This document shows positions 1 to 11,700 of a stretch of 64,000 nucleotides of DNA, one piece after another; the first letter of the stretch is position 1; the number at the start of each line of letters is the position of its first letter. The notes under the pieces were generated by a model. That model made no database searches. It was not told where the DNA came from and saw only the letters and a list, made by a program, of their open reading frames with translations. Both the position numbers and the translations under genes were made by a program. The DNA lies in NCBI GenBank assembly GCA_016648135.1, contig JADDOH010000304.1, positions 186,001 to 250,000 of the forward strand. Reading direction: 5' to 3'. The DNA is from Agrypnia vestita. Taxonomy: Eukaryota; Arthropoda; Insecta; Trichoptera; Phryganeidae.

Positions 1-1204
1 AAATATTAACAGTTAAGGAGATAAACGACATCAAAGTTTGATTTTTTTAAATATTTAATATCTAACTTCTATTTTTAAAACGTTAGACTGTCATAAAGTT
101 AATTTATATAGAATATTAAAACTCATTCGCTTTGATACAAGCCAAACAAAAGTATTTATAATGTGCAGAAATTTTAACCAGATTATTTGCAATGTTTTAA
201 TTATTTTATTTGAATTTGCCAATTTTTAATATTCGATGTAAATTATCTTAATGAATTTCTAAGATTTTGAAAAAGATAATTTAGAAAAATTGAAAAAATA
301 TTTTTTCTTTCCAAAATTAAATGAAGAAGACTCTTCGATGTATCTTTGTATGGAGTACAAGACTCCTTGTTATAACAATAAGCGAAGAAAAAAGTATTTT
401 TAACTAATACCTTTTTTATCTCCAGTCGGTTTTCTCATTACTGAGGCTCGTGGCTCCCGGTTGAGACTTATATTTTGTGAACAATATTTTGATAAATTTC
501 AAACTACCGCTCCGCCATTGACGATAAAACGACCAATTAAAACGCTGAGAGACCTCAATAAGCGTGGTAACACTCAAACCAACCCAAATTAATCCTTGCG
601 TGAAATCTTATTAACATACTGAAAACTAACGTAGGTACATAGGCAATGTCGGTTGCAAATGGCGAAAAGAGAAAGATCCTATTAAAATGTTAAATCACCC
701 GGTTGATTTACATATTTTAGCATGAGTTAAGACTTCTTACAGAAGTAGTTTTAATTAAAATTATTTTGTTCGATTTATTATAAAGTTGCTCGATTGTGGC
801 TTTGTCATGATTAGCAATTAGGTTACATTCTCATATATATATATATATTCCCATATTCCCGAATCCTTCCATCTCCATTTTTCTTTTCATTAGGTGTATT
901 AACAAACCAAAAAATAAATAACATATTAACTAACTAAATATAATCTATTTTATAAAACTCAAAATCGTGGGTTTATTATACTTTCCCTGCGGAATAAAGA
1001 GTAATGTGTGTTCTAACAAATCGCGGTATTCGAGTCAAATTAGTTAAACCTTTACCACTCTCACTACCACGGTAATTTAGAGGAATCATCTAATAACTTT
1101 AGATCATTCATCTAAGGAGAAAGAGATATATATACAAGCTCGCTAGTAACATTATTATATATTTAAGAGATGTCTTGTGCATAATTCAACGGTAAAAAAA
1201 ATAA
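1..1204. other. AT-rich intergenic DNA
   Basis: No coding region, element terminus or RNA gene is visible here. The only simple repeat is a short (AT)n run at 833-849. Confidence 0.6.
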
Positions 1205-1700
1205 TTCTTTAGTTCGTGATCGGAGCTTCGCCCAATGGCCGCCCGGGCCGACGTTGGCGCAGAATCTCTCCTTATGCAAATGCTCCAGGGGACCTTAAAG
1301 CTCATCGATGCGCGAGCATTTTAATTGTGCAAATAATCTGAGCAATGAATACTGAATACGTTAATTGAATATGAATGTGGACGCCGGTCGCCGGTCGCCG
1401 GCCGCACGCACCGCCGTATACGGCCCGGGGACATTCTTAAATTTCAACAAACAAGAAAAGTCAATTAGTCGCTGGGCGGTTGATTTGTGTCGCGGCCGCC
1501 GCCGCTAGGGTCGCGATCCGTTCCAAATTTGAAAAAGGAAGAAACGAAAGCAGAGCGCGTTTTTATCAGTGATGTATGGCGGAGGGCGCAATCTCTCGCT
1601 TTATCGGCCGCGTTCGCTAATCTTGTAGCGGGTGAGACCCCGGACTCCGCGCGACTACAGTGCACGTCACGGGACGCTAATTAGACTGTCAAAACACGAC
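1205..1700. promoter_or_regulatory. GC-rich island, candidate regulatory element
   Basis: A sharp GC-rich block in AT-rich DNA. It contains a POU octamer ATGCAAAT at 1274-1281, several TTAATTG/CAATTA homeodomain-like words around 1310-1370, and a three-copy 7-base tandem repeat (CGCCGGT) at 1382-1402. Short overlapping reading frames on both strands (1465-1684) match no family I know and look like a by-product of GC content. A role as enhancer or promoter is inferred from composition and motif density only. Confidence 0.4.
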
Positions 1701-2655
1701 TGTCTTGTGTGGCCGCCTCGATAGCCTGTATAGAATATCATTTTAATTTTATATATTTTTTTTTATTACCTTTATTATAAAAAATATTTATTATTTCTTT
1801 ACCGTAAAAACATTTTTATTAGTTTCTTTATATTTATCATCAAATCAGTTTCTTTAACATTACTTAAAATTTATTTATCACTAAAAAGTGTATTGTGTAA
1901 TTGTGTCATCTTCTAAATGTTCATAAAATATTTACACTTTAGACTATACCTACTGTGACTCTAGGACGAGGGTGTCCTTTTGACGATGTTTTTGTTTAAA
2001 AAAATATTAAAAGGTCATCGCAATCGAAAACTACTAGTATTTGAAACAAAATTTTTCATGAATTTTCAAAAGCAATAATTATATTTTCATATTTAAGAAA
2101 TTGTTCTTACTGATGCAATTCTCGCCATAATCACACAATAAACATAATTCAACCATTCCTACATATGAAATTATGTAAGTATATAAATTTCAAAACTTAC
2201 GGAATACATTATAAAAATAAAATAAAATACACACTATGTACTACTTACTATTTGTTATATTTAAAATATAATGATACTCCTCTCCTACTCACGAGTTATA
2301 TTACTCATATAGAAGAGAAATTGTACATTGTAAAAACTGCCACTATCTTTATTGTAAAAAAATGTATTTATCTATTAAATAAAAAAAGTTCCCTCCGACC
2401 GTGTATGCCCACCAATAAAATATAGCGCTCACAAAAATTTTAACAAGATAATAATAAAAATATTAAATGACTGAAATTAAAGTTCATCGTATATGTCAGA
2501 TTAATATTCATACATATAATGAATCTTCTTATTAATTATTTTATATACAAAAACTAAAAAAATATCCTTCCACTGGTTATTTTTAAAACCTCCACCAGCG
2601 CATGAATTAGGGTATTACATCACAGCAGCGCTGAACACGAGGAAAATGTTAACAT
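1700..2655. other. AT-rich intergenic DNA
   Basis: Very AT-rich with runs of T and A. The 86-codon frame at 2165-2425 has low-complexity composition and no recognisable domain, so it is not called as a gene. Confidence 0.55.
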
Positions 2656-2659
2656 AGTA

Positions 2660-3195
2660 TAAATGCCTACAAAAGCAGATAAAATCCAGACTGCTGTCCA
2701 GAAATACCAAGATATTAGTGTACAAAACGCATATTAGGCCAGTGCTCACGTATGCAGCTGAGACTGAGACTGAGACAACTGGGTAAAAGGAATGAGCGAG
2801 CACTGGAAGTTTTTGAAAGGAAAATTTTGAGGCGTATCTTCGGACCGGTTCTAGAAAATGGACTTGGGCGCAGATGTTACAACAATGAGCTCTATACTCT
2901 ATTTAAGGAGCCAAACGTCACCAAATTTATAAAACTGGGAAGACTTTGGTGGTTGGGGCATGTGGAGAGAATATCCGAGCATCAAGCACCAAAGTCCCTG
3001 CTGAACTCAAGGCCAATAAGGCGAAGTAGCTTAGGAAGGCCAAAATAAGATGGAGTGACAACGTCCTCAAAGACATCTCTGCCTTGGAGCTTAGGAACTG
3101 GAGAGAGCTGGCACTAAACCGAGATGAGTGGAGGAAAATTATTGAGGAGGCCAAGACCCACCAAAGGTTGTAGTGCCAAGAATGATGATGATGAG
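2660..3195 (+). mobile_element. RTE-type LINE, 5'-truncated copy 1
   Basis: The 3' end of a non-LTR retrotransposon. The frame gives the C-terminal region of an RTE-clade reverse transcriptase protein: a VFERKILRRIFGPV stretch, then ELYTLFKEPNVTKFIKLGRL, the conserved W-LGHVER block, and a G-R-SLGRPK basic block. It continues out of frame into the WRELAL-RDEW-KIIEEAKTH tail and stops at a GATGATGATGA tail near 3183. The copy is dead: 5'-truncated, frameshifted, and with an expanded GAGACT run (2760-2777) where copy 2 reads ETWVLTKG. It is closely similar to copy 2 at 17150-17968 and keeps a 27-base segment (about 2861-2887) that copy 2 has lost. The source is an autonomous element elsewhere in the genome. 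Confidence 0.88.
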
Positions 3196-3199
3196 TATA

Positions 3200-3600
3200 A
3201 ATACCATAAGCAAAGTAGATGAATAGGAATGCCAAAACCTTGACTCATCAGTAAACCAATCTGTTCTATGATAACAGATTGAGTTTTGTGAATGAGGCAT
3301 CACAAATCAGCCAAGCCCGGGAAATCGGTAGTGTGAAGCGACTTTTATCGGGTCAACATTTGAAAATTGTCAATTGCGACGAGGTCCGTAAATAACGTGG
3401 CGAACAACGGTGAGCAACTATTCGGTAAGGTCATCACGGAAAACCAAGTACATAACGATTGGAAAATAAATAGTTTTGTTTCAGTTAGTGACAGCGGACC
3501 ACACACGGCCCGAAGAAGGGGCGGATTTAGGCGCTCACATTCAGAATGCCACCAAGTGTTGCGTAGTTATTATATACATAATGATCTTTGATTTTCATTA
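3200..3600. other. Unassigned mixed-composition DNA with a small hairpin
   Basis: Moderately GC-balanced sequence downstream of the LINE tail. A hairpin with 9-base perfect arms (CAATCTGTT / AACAGATTG) and a 7-base loop sits at 3257-3281. A 74-codon frame at 3367-3591 has no recognisable domain. Confidence 0.35.
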
Positions 3601-5005
3601 AGCTTTGAATCCCTTAATCAGAAAAAATTACTGGGATAACATATCACGTATAGATGTTTTATGGTCTTTTTTTATAATAATAATAAGTGATAATTTATAA
3701 AGTGCAATTTTCTGAAAAATTTCTCCTCAAGGGCGCATATTACAAGTTTTTCTTAAATTTAAAATATTTTATTAATGATAATTATTAAAATTTAGCTTAG
3801 ACAAGATTTTAAAAATTATTTTAAATTTAATTTTAGATTTAAAAATATTCGATTTATAATCATTTATTTTGTTTATGAATAACCTAAATTGTTAAATTAT
3901 TTTTGATAATTTTAAAATACTAGTACTTTAATTAATGTTTCTGACCAACACTTGTAAATCAATTTATTAAAAATTATTGTTCGTTCGGCACATCACCATC
4001 GCTAAATTTTACTCGAACCAATGATATTTTATCATTTTAGATTATTTTGTGGTGACGAATAGTTAAAAACTGCTATCAAAATAGATGTTAGTAGATAATT
4101 AAATAATATTATTGCTTTTTTAAAACGGACAGGTTATTTTTAATTAAAAATTTCGGGTTGCGGGAACTACATAATGATTTTTCGGCCAGACGCAAAGGAC
4201 AACTAGATAGAAGGAAAAAATTAAAGTTTTGATAGAATAGCGATATAGATACTTTTATTCAAAAAGTCAAAATCAATTAATCGAATTTGGTGACGTTCAC
4301 TTTGTGGAAATCCATTTTAATAATTATGAATAGAAACACTTCCACCGGACTCGCAACCCATAGGAACATACAACTCATAATATTTTCAAATGTAGGGCGT
4401 AAAAGCAAAGGCAGTAAAATCTAAAATATTTTTAAAAATGTTCTGAATGCGGTCACCGAGGATTGATAATTTAAAATATACTGAATTCGAGAGTTTATGT
4501 ATCACTCCCTTCTAAAATCATGTTTCCTACAAAATCTCCGTACAAAAAAAAAAACACAACTATAAAATCTCGAATTCACTACATTATAAATTAGTAATCC
4601 TCGATGACTGGATTCAATTTTTTTTGGATATGGCTGCCTTTTCTTGTAAACCCCACATATGAAAAGAGTGGAAAAAATAAAAAGTACTTTTATTTATTTA
4701 TTACGTATCTGAGTGAACGTGTGTCCGAATGAATAAGAGAGACAGACAGTATGATATAAGTAAGGGACTCTAGCCGCCTTCTCTTACCACGCAGCTACCA
4801 TAGTATCAGTAACAGTTTGTGCTATATTATATTTGCAAATCGTAATATTGTCGACCAATTTTATAACCAATGAAGTATTTTGAAGCAGTACAGCGGGTTT
4901 GATTGGATTCTCGATACCTGCAAAGTTCTGCTTCTAACACAAGAAACGAGGACATCATATTATTCATAATTATTAAGTCAATATTGGTTAATATAAAATT
5001 TAAAA
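3600..5005. other. AT-rich intergenic DNA
   Basis: No gene or element terminus recognised in either strand. Confidence 0.55.
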
Positions 5006-5009
5006 TCGG

Positions 5010-5230
5010 TCCTATCTTGTAATTTCGGTCCTGCACAGCCGGGAGCAAATAACGATGATGACGCTCGTGTCGCTGATGGGAGAACTGTGTCTTGTTATCA
5101 GCAGAGGTGTGCAAAGGTGGGCACAGACACAGGCCGTTCTTACCGGACCGTGACTGATCCCTACCATGATGGATCGGCCACGTCTGCTGGACGATGTACC
5201 AAAGGTAACCGACGGCGTCATAAATCATCC
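5010..5230. other. GC-balanced block of unknown nature
   Basis: A 220-base block of more even composition than its flanks, open in two minus-strand frames (5012-5221 and part of 4827-5228). Neither frame shows a known domain. It could be an old repeat copy or a conserved non-coding block; the sequence alone does not decide. Confidence 0.3.
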
Positions 5231-5279
5231 CAATAAATTCATGATCGTGCTGCTCGTGTATATGGTTTATTAAGAGAGA

Positions 5280-5540
5280 CGCGTCGTTGAAATTTCACAC
5301 GTTACGACTCCCTGAAAACGCAAATGCCTCAGAAAAATGGATATCACGAACGGTCATTAGCTTACTTCGGGAAGCAATGGCCGATACAAAGCGCGGCCTA
5401 CGTTTCCTGTTAAACAATCATTAGTAATCCAGTCAGAAGAACTTATCAACCCACTACTGAAGCGAGATATACCACGTGTCTGATTCTCATGCCATGATGT
5501 CAAATTATGCTGAGGCTTGTATCCTGATAGTTTACAAAAT
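5280..5540. promoter_or_regulatory. Candidate regulatory block
   Basis: Balanced-composition sequence with an AACAATCATTAGTAATCC stretch (Sox-like ACAAT next to homeodomain-like ATTA words) near 5413-5430 and a CACGTG E-box near 5474. This is only motif-level support. Confidence 0.22.
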
Positions 5541-5743
5541 GAAAAAATACGAAGTTAAATAATAGAAAAGTTAGATGAGTATTTGGTATTTATATAAAGC
5601 ATGAATAAAAAACCTCATGATAAACTTGAATAGTTAAAATGTTGTAAATAAGGTTATAAAAATATGAAACGGTTAAATAAACACTAACGCAATACCATCT
5701 GGCAAATACAGAAATAATTTGTGATACAAAGAAAGCCTTCTAG

Positions 5744-5865
5744 AGACATTAAAAAAAATGGAGATGTGAACACGGAATACGTGCACGTTGATGTTTTTAG
5801 TATCTTCAAACAAAAGCTTGCGCTATGAAAATAGGGCCAACTTGCTGATCTCCCGCAATGAGATT
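5744..5865 (-). mobile_element. tRNA-derived SINE, body and 3' end (diverged)
   Basis: Read on the minus strand this is the body of the family seen best at 63037-63235: AGCAAGTTGGCCCTATTTTC, then a CGCAAGC word, then GTATTCCGTGTTCACATCTC and an A-rich end. The tRNA-like head is strongly diverged, and no clear target duplication was found. Confidence 0.7.
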
Positions 5866-5939
5866 CTCCTTAGCAATTCAGGTGGCGTTAGTTTTATTTG
5901 GGTCGTAGTCCTAAATATAATGCGCAGATTTAAAATTAT

Positions 5940-6430
5940 TTCAATATATTTTTGGATCACATAATTATGTAATTACAATAATTATATAATTATATTCCCT
6001 ACAGAAGATATGAATTTACCATGAGACGGTATTGGATCTTTTTTATTAAGGAGCTTGCAGCGTGCATCGCGCTCTTGTTTTTTTTTAATTACGTGTTACC
6101 ACGAGCCATCAGTATTTTCAAAAGTATCATCAAAATCATTAAATCACTCGCAAAAAATGATTTAAATCATAATAAAAAATTAGAAAATAACCGTCGCAAA
6201 ACTTTTGACAAATTTATATAATGGCTATCTATTATTATATTATACGCCCTCGGAGAAACCCTCGAAACAATAAATTAGATTTACGAGTAATCCTAGCGCA
6301 TTTTTCCGAAAACAAAACAATAAAATATAGCTCAAAAAACAATATACGAATCCGAAGCAGAATCGAGCGGCGCGCGGCGGTGCCCTTTCAAAATGTAAGG
6401 CACGTCAAAACTTCGGGCGATAATTAAACG
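5940..6430. other. AT-rich DNA with two abutting short reading frames
   Basis: Two plus-strand frames (6021-6221, 6221-6427) abut through an ATAATGG overlap. The first is hydrophobic at its start (an AACIALLFFF stretch), the second basic. Neither matches a known family, and their base composition follows the local DNA, so they are not called as genes. Confidence 0.3.
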
Positions 6431-6479
6431 AATCGGGGCAAAAAATTTAAACGCACTTTCTCATATATTACTCCCATTT

Positions 6480-7124
6480 ATTGTAGATATCACGGAAGGC
6501 TGTAGGGGCTGCCCCCCGAGCCCGCGCGCCGCGGCCCCCTATATGCATAATTCCGCCGTAAAATATTACGTCTGCCGAGAATTGAACAGATATCCTTCAA
6601 AGTAAAAAGGGGTGGCGCGGCGCCCGCGTCCCGGGACATTTCGCCGTGATTTATTGGGCTATATAGTATTATAATTAAAAGCGGTGCCTCGACTGCCGCC
6701 CTGGTGTGTTCTGGGGGGGCGGGGGCGGCCATAAATCTAGGCGGGCCGCGGACACGGGGGAGGGGAGGGCGCCCCCCACCCCCACCCCCACCCACACACA
6801 TTCAAATGCCACCGCACGACGGCCTTTCATCATTCCATTCTCCGTAGTTTTTCCTTTTCCGCCACCGCGGAGCGACAAGGCGGCCGGGGGGGCCGGGGGC
6901 GGGGGGCGGGGGGCGGCCGCCCGCAGCCGCTTGACGGAGCGGATGTGACGTTTCCATAAAACGGAATCAATTCGCGATCGAAATCGCATTCTTTATTTCG
7001 TGGCCGAAGCGGCGGCCGGAGGAAAATAATTCGGAAGGCTGGATCCTCCGTGATACCAAAAAACAACTACAAAAATTCATTCGGAGGTGTGCTCGACCGA
7101 TCTAGGATACAACGATCGAGACCG
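6480..7124 (+). promoter_or_regulatory. GC island with G4 tracts and a possible 5' exon ending in a splice donor
   Basis: One of the strongest GC islands. C-runs at 6772-6793 (four or more, so a quadruplex on the minus strand) face G-runs at 6882-6917 (quadruplex on the plus strand). It ends at 7124 with ACCG followed by GTAAGT at 7125-7130, a near-ideal 5' splice site, after which the DNA turns AT-rich. A promoter with an untranslated first exon of a gene or long non-coding RNA is possible, but no TATA box, start site or coding sequence is evident. The overlapping reading frames on both strands are low-complexity Pro/Gly/Arg products of the GC content. Confidence 0.4.
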
Positions 7125-7509
7125 GTAAGTTAGTCCTATTTTCGTACCGCAATCTTTTGGATTAGTTTGAAAAAAATAAAAAAATTGATTTGTCTCGTAT
7201 TCCGTTGACATCTCTCTATTTCATTAAAATGAAAATAAATAAAACGTAACTTGTTCAAAAAATCATTTTATTTTGACAAAGGGACCGTTGGTTCTGAAAC
7301 GTGTTGACATTTTCAATATTTGAGTGGTAAAAACAAAGTACATTTTTATTAATTATATAAAAAAAATTAACACTTATCAATTTAATTTTTGTAACTCACT
7401 AGTACATGGTAATCTGGAAGAATTATGTAATTGCGACAATTTATTTATTGCGTAACTAATTATCGATATTTTTTTTGATTTCCCAAACTAAATTTTTAAA
7501 AATACCTAA

Positions 7510-8340
7510 GGAGTGACGTAGAGCTCAGATTTTGCGAGAAGGACCGGACCTTGCCGCTCGCCGCCGGTCGCGAGATGGCGGCCCGGATCCGGCCCCGAAG
7601 CGCGCATCTCCTCGTGTATTTAATATAGAGCATAACGGGCAGTATTTGCCTCTGCCGACGTTAAAACATAATATAAAACGAGGTTAAGACGTAAATCATA
7701 CCCTGCGTCGGGGCGTCCATTGTACGGAGCGCCCCCACGTGACCCTCGCGGGCGAGTGGCGGGGGGGTAGCGCCCCGCGGGATATGTATTATCTTTACTG
7801 CCAAGGGGTGCTTATAAAAACAATACTGCCATTGTTCGCTTATTTTTTTCGCTATTAGAGTTTTTCGTAATTGAACGTGTAAAATGCGGGATTTCTTGCC
7901 GCGGATCGGAGGAGCATAATAGCGGTGGAGGAAAATGGCTCGCGCTTCTTTATTCCATTGTCCCGATGGAAATGATATATAATTGAGGTGTTTGTGTTTT
8001 TCGGGCGTTATTCCGAGCTTATTGTCATCGTCCGGCCGCGGCCCGCACCCGGGATTGAAAATATCTTTAGTGAAAATTCATCCCGAAAAAATTAACGATT
8101 CTTTTATGTGCATATTTATTAGGCTTATCTATTCGGGTCAAGATTTATAGCGAGCCTTCGCGAGCCGTTCGCAAACGGAACGCTCGGATAAATCGTTCGC
8201 GATAATTATGGGAGCCAAATAATATTACGCGCGGTATACGATAACGTATTACGGAAATCGAACGAAAAGGTGGCGTTTTTACGAACACGAGCCACTAAAC
8301 AATCGTGTCAAATATTGTTAGCTAGCAGAAAGCATGAGGC
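7510..8340. promoter_or_regulatory. GC-rich island, candidate regulatory element
   Basis: Long balanced-to-GC-rich block holding an E-box CACGTG near 7736, a C-run/G-run pair at 7730-7770 that can fold back, a GGATTGA word (Bicoid/Otd-type half site is GGATTA) near 8052, and repeated TTTATTAG/AATAATT homeodomain-like words. No exon-like frame is seen. The long even-composition stretch suggests constraint, but this cannot be tested from one sequence. Confidence 0.38.
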
Positions 8341-9231
8341 CACTGCCGATTGCTGCTTCTAGGTAAAACGGATGTATTGGCATAAAATTGCAACACCATT
8401 ACATTATTATGCATTTCAATGTATATTCAACAAAGATCGGTTTCACTGGGCCGATTTGAGGTAAACAAAGTATAGCGGTAAAATATTTATAAAAAATTCT
8501 TTACAATAATAAAATAAATGGGTACCTACTTAATTCAAAGAGATTTACAAATTTATTAGTAGGTAAAAGTTTTGTTGCATCTGAGGATGAGAAAGATTTT
8601 ACAGGCATACCAACGAACGTCTTTATTACAAACATAATAAAGTACTTATACAGCATATGTGTTCAATTCAATGACAACCTTAACTACCGGGATTCTCGTA
8701 TATATTAATTTCATATTATTATCACTGATTAAGATTGATGCTTGCAAAAAATTAAAGAGCAAATAAGAAAATTATTTATTCGTGGAATTTTGACACACGC
8801 ACTATCTGCGTGTGTTCTGTACACACCAACATTTTTTTATTCAGCACGTTTTCTTTTTATAATTGGTGGATTTGGCGTTAACTTTGTAGATTTTCATGTT
8901 GATCGTTTTCATTCACGTACCTACCATTAAACATCTACATCCCGCCACGCGTAATAAAATGGTAATAAGGTAATATAAAAGGTAAAAAAGGTAATAAAAT
9001 GACATAATCAAATAATTTGTATACACAACTAATACATGTAAATTTATATTTGAAAGTAGACTTCACCTGTCAGTGAAAAATTCTGTCACTCTCTAAACTT
9101 AAGTAAGTAGTTAAATAAAAAAATATTTTTGAAATCACCAAAATATGGAACAGAATAAATATAGAAAATCGAACAAACAATATGGCTCATTGTCTATTTT
9201 TAACACTTGATGAAATTTTGAAAGCACTTAA
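8341..9231. other. AT-rich intergenic DNA
   Basis: Nothing recognised apart from a GGTAATA-rich stretch near 8955-9000 made of short imperfect direct repeats. Confidence 0.5.
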
Positions 9232-9257
9232 AGCCATGTATTCACTAGGGGACAAAT
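9232..9257 (+). repeat. Left terminal inverted repeat of Harbinger element
   Basis: 26 bases, identical to the reverse complement of 9966-9991; preceded by TAA. Confidence 0.9.
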
Positions 9258-9314
9258 CGCGAAACATTCCGCTCGGCATGGCGCATCAACATCTACGCTC
9301 ATGTTTCGGGGACA

Positions 9315-9803
9315 ATGACGCGGTCATTTGAGGTGTACACACCGGGACTCGCATATCTTGTCGCGGAAATGTCACCCGATGATGTTATGATGACAGCTGC
9401 AGTATCTCATTTGGCGAAAACGGGGCTCCGCGCAATTCGAAATATTTTTTTGGGTCGCAATTTCAAATTAACAAGGTTTTACTGTAGTAAATTGAATATT
9501 ATTAAAAACAAGGTCCTTTTTGCAAATAATTATTGTTTTTCACACGTCACGGAAATGTCGCCCTATGAGGTTATGATGTCAACTGCGTATCTGTTTATGT
9601 TAATGAGTTTATCGAAACGTAAGAGGAGAAAAAAGAGGAGAATGCGAAATTATTTACTGCAAAGAGAAAGAAGGACGGACATTCTATGCGATCTTCGATC
9701 GATACAGCTCGATGAGTTCAAGAACAATTTCGTTTCCCCACACTGTCATCTTGACAGATACAGCGCATGCGTATTCACTTGTAAACATACCACGTGGTAC
9801 TGA
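9315..9803 (+). pseudogene. Harbinger transposase N-terminal remnant
   Basis: A 162-codon frame inside the Harbinger element. Residues about 96-135 (a basic KRKRRKKRRMRNYLLQRER run, then a DLRSIQLDEFKNNF block) resemble the basic N-terminal region of PIF/Harbinger transposases, which lies before the DDE domain. No DDE triad is present because the frame ends about 190 bases before the element does. Two MSP-[DY]-[DE]-VMM blocks (about residues 19 and 83) come from an internal 42-base direct duplication. It is expected to be non-functional as a transposase. The family link rests mostly on the repeats and target duplication, with weak protein support. Confidence 0.55.
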
Positions 9804-9965
9804 CGCTCCGCATAATGTTGCAGTGAGCTCACTTGGGTACCGTGCGCATGGCAACGTTGCCACGGCACGTAGAAATGCCGCGCTACGTTGTGCGCGCCGT
9901 CGCGGAACAGTGCACGACGTTGCAACGTCACGTAGACTCTGTGCCGCGCGTGCTGTTGAGAGACA

Positions 9966-9991
9966 ATTTGTCCCCTAGTGAATACATGGCT
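9966..9991 (-). repeat. Right terminal inverted repeat of Harbinger element
   Basis: 26 bases, perfect reverse complement of 9232-9257; followed by TAA. Confidence 0.9.
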
Positions 9992-10399
9992 TAATGATGT
10001 AAATAACTTTGCAAGCTGAAATTAGACCCGTTCATCTAAAAATTTCAAACAAAATAAATAAAATATGTAAATATCGCACATAGCTTATCAAGCGTACCGT
10101 TTATATTTCTCCAATACAAACATTGTTTTACTAACTCAAAAAGCAAAAATTATAATAATTACCACAATCATTTTTTTAGATGTTATACTCAAAGAGAATA
10201 AATGCGATTTTAGTAGATTAGTGTGTACACGCGTGGTATTCCATTCGATCAGATGAAACAAGAAGGTATGTACACACTTTAAATGCAAACACATTGGCGA
10301 GGGGCTGTTTGTGAAGTATGCCCATATATCTGGTGACTGAGTGAAAGCACGACCATTTGGAACCGAAACTATTTGAAACCCCAGCGTATTAAGCTTCAT

Positions 10400-10640
10400 T
10401 CATCTCCCAAACTACCGCCCTTAGATTTATCGCCCGCGCCGTCCGGTCGTCCGGCCTTCTCCGCTCGCAGCTCGCAGCTCGCAGTGCGGGCGGCCCTGGC
10501 CCCAGACGGCCGCGCTCACTCACGCCTCGGCGCGGCGTCGGCGTCGGCGTCGGCGACCAGTGACTTGCTCGGGAATAATTAAACTGTCAAATTAATCGTT
10601 ATTTTAATTTACTTTCCGAATTAACCGAAATTCTACAACT
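10400..10640. promoter_or_regulatory. GC-rich island, candidate promoter or regulatory element
   Basis: A compact GC island (core 10425-10575) with direct repeats CGCAGCT (three, near 10465-10485) and GGCGTC (four, near 10532-10555). A CCAGTGACTT word near 10556 could be an arthropod initiator-like element, but no TATA box or exon is evident. Confidence 0.33.
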
Positions 10641-11570
10641 ACGTAATGCATCCTACGCCCACGCTGGTAATTATTGCAAATAAATAACACTTCAAAATTT
10701 AAAAAACCCCGATAATATGTCTCATTTTTAATATTCAAATATTTTATAAAACTTGTAAAGATGGTTTTTTAAACTATTATTTTTGTTTTTACAACAAATT
10801 AGACTTATAAAGTAAACTTCCATCTACACTGAGTTAGGCTGACATTGCAAATACAACTGTCCATAAAATTTATAATATCTTCGTTAATAGTTACATCTTA
10901 AAAGTATTAATTGATTTTAACAGACTATTTTTTGAAGGATTCCCGATTAAAACACATTGGAAATTATGTAACATTTTATGCTAAAGTATGCGAATATTTT
11001 CCATAAAATGAACACACAAAAGAAGATATCGAAAAAAATATGACATTTTTACCTGTATACGAGGTTGGGCGAAGCGAAGCATAAAAACACATGCATGGGT
11101 TGTATAATACATGTTTTTGAGATTTTTTCAGAATTAAGTTCTTCAAATAAAATCATCAACATCATTAGACGGATTCAATCATCGCGAAGAGAAATGGTAG
11201 AAACAATTATCCAATTTGAACTTGACTATAAAAGAAATTGCGTGCAATACATTTTTAATTTTAATTTTTTTTAGACCATTCAATTTAGAAACCATTAAGA
11301 ATGTAAGCACTATTTACCCTGAGCAAATACTATCTATGCAGAATATTTGTTTAGTAAAATTTATAGACGATTGGTTTTATTTTTATTTTCATCGCTTATT
11401 ATTGAGATTTGGTCAATAGATTTAATTAAAATGTATTTAAATTGATAAATCAAACACAAATATTATTATTAATTTCAATGAATCCTCATCCGTTATTTTA
11501 TAAATGTTCGATCTTTGAAAACCCACTTTCATTTGAAAACAGAAAAAGTTTTCAGTCTTCCGAGTATTCC
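10641..11570. other. AT-rich intergenic DNA
   Basis: No feature recognised. Two overlapping frames (11065-11274, 11216-11419) are of AT-driven composition and show no domain. Confidence 0.5.
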
Positions 11571-11574
11571 CGCC

Positions 11575-11700
11575 TCATAGAGCAGCAACATAGGTTACCT
11601 CTCCCCTCTCCCCCCTTGGCTGGGCCTAGGTCCCCCACCCCCGCGCCTTGGCCCGCCACGTCACCCCTAAGTGAAAAGTTACATTTTTGTGGACAAACTC
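11575..11700. other. Short pyrimidine-rich block
   Basis: A CT/C-rich stretch (CTCTCCCCTCTCCCCCC near 11600) of about 90 bases, followed by a small GC-rich part. Possible regulatory or structural DNA; nothing more can be said. Confidence 0.3.

Larger units (their letters stand above)
9232..9991 (+). mobile_element. PIF/Harbinger-type DNA transposon, deletion derivative
   Basis: A 760-base element with perfect 26-base terminal inverted repeats (9232-9257 and 9966-9991, starting AGCCATGTATTCAC) flanked by TAA at 9229-9231 and 9992-9994. A 3-base TWA duplication is the known PIF/Harbinger signature. The inside holds a 162-codon frame (9315-9803) and a GC-rich 3' part. The full family carries a DDE transposase and a Myb-like protein over several kilobases, so this copy has lost most coding sequence and would depend on enzymes from elsewhere. 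The perfect repeats suggest a fairly young insertion. Confidence 0.87.

Noticed and set aside
6021..6427. Two abutting small frames that look like a bicistronic unit
   Set aside because: The window is eukaryotic and AT-rich, the products are low complexity and no family is recognised.
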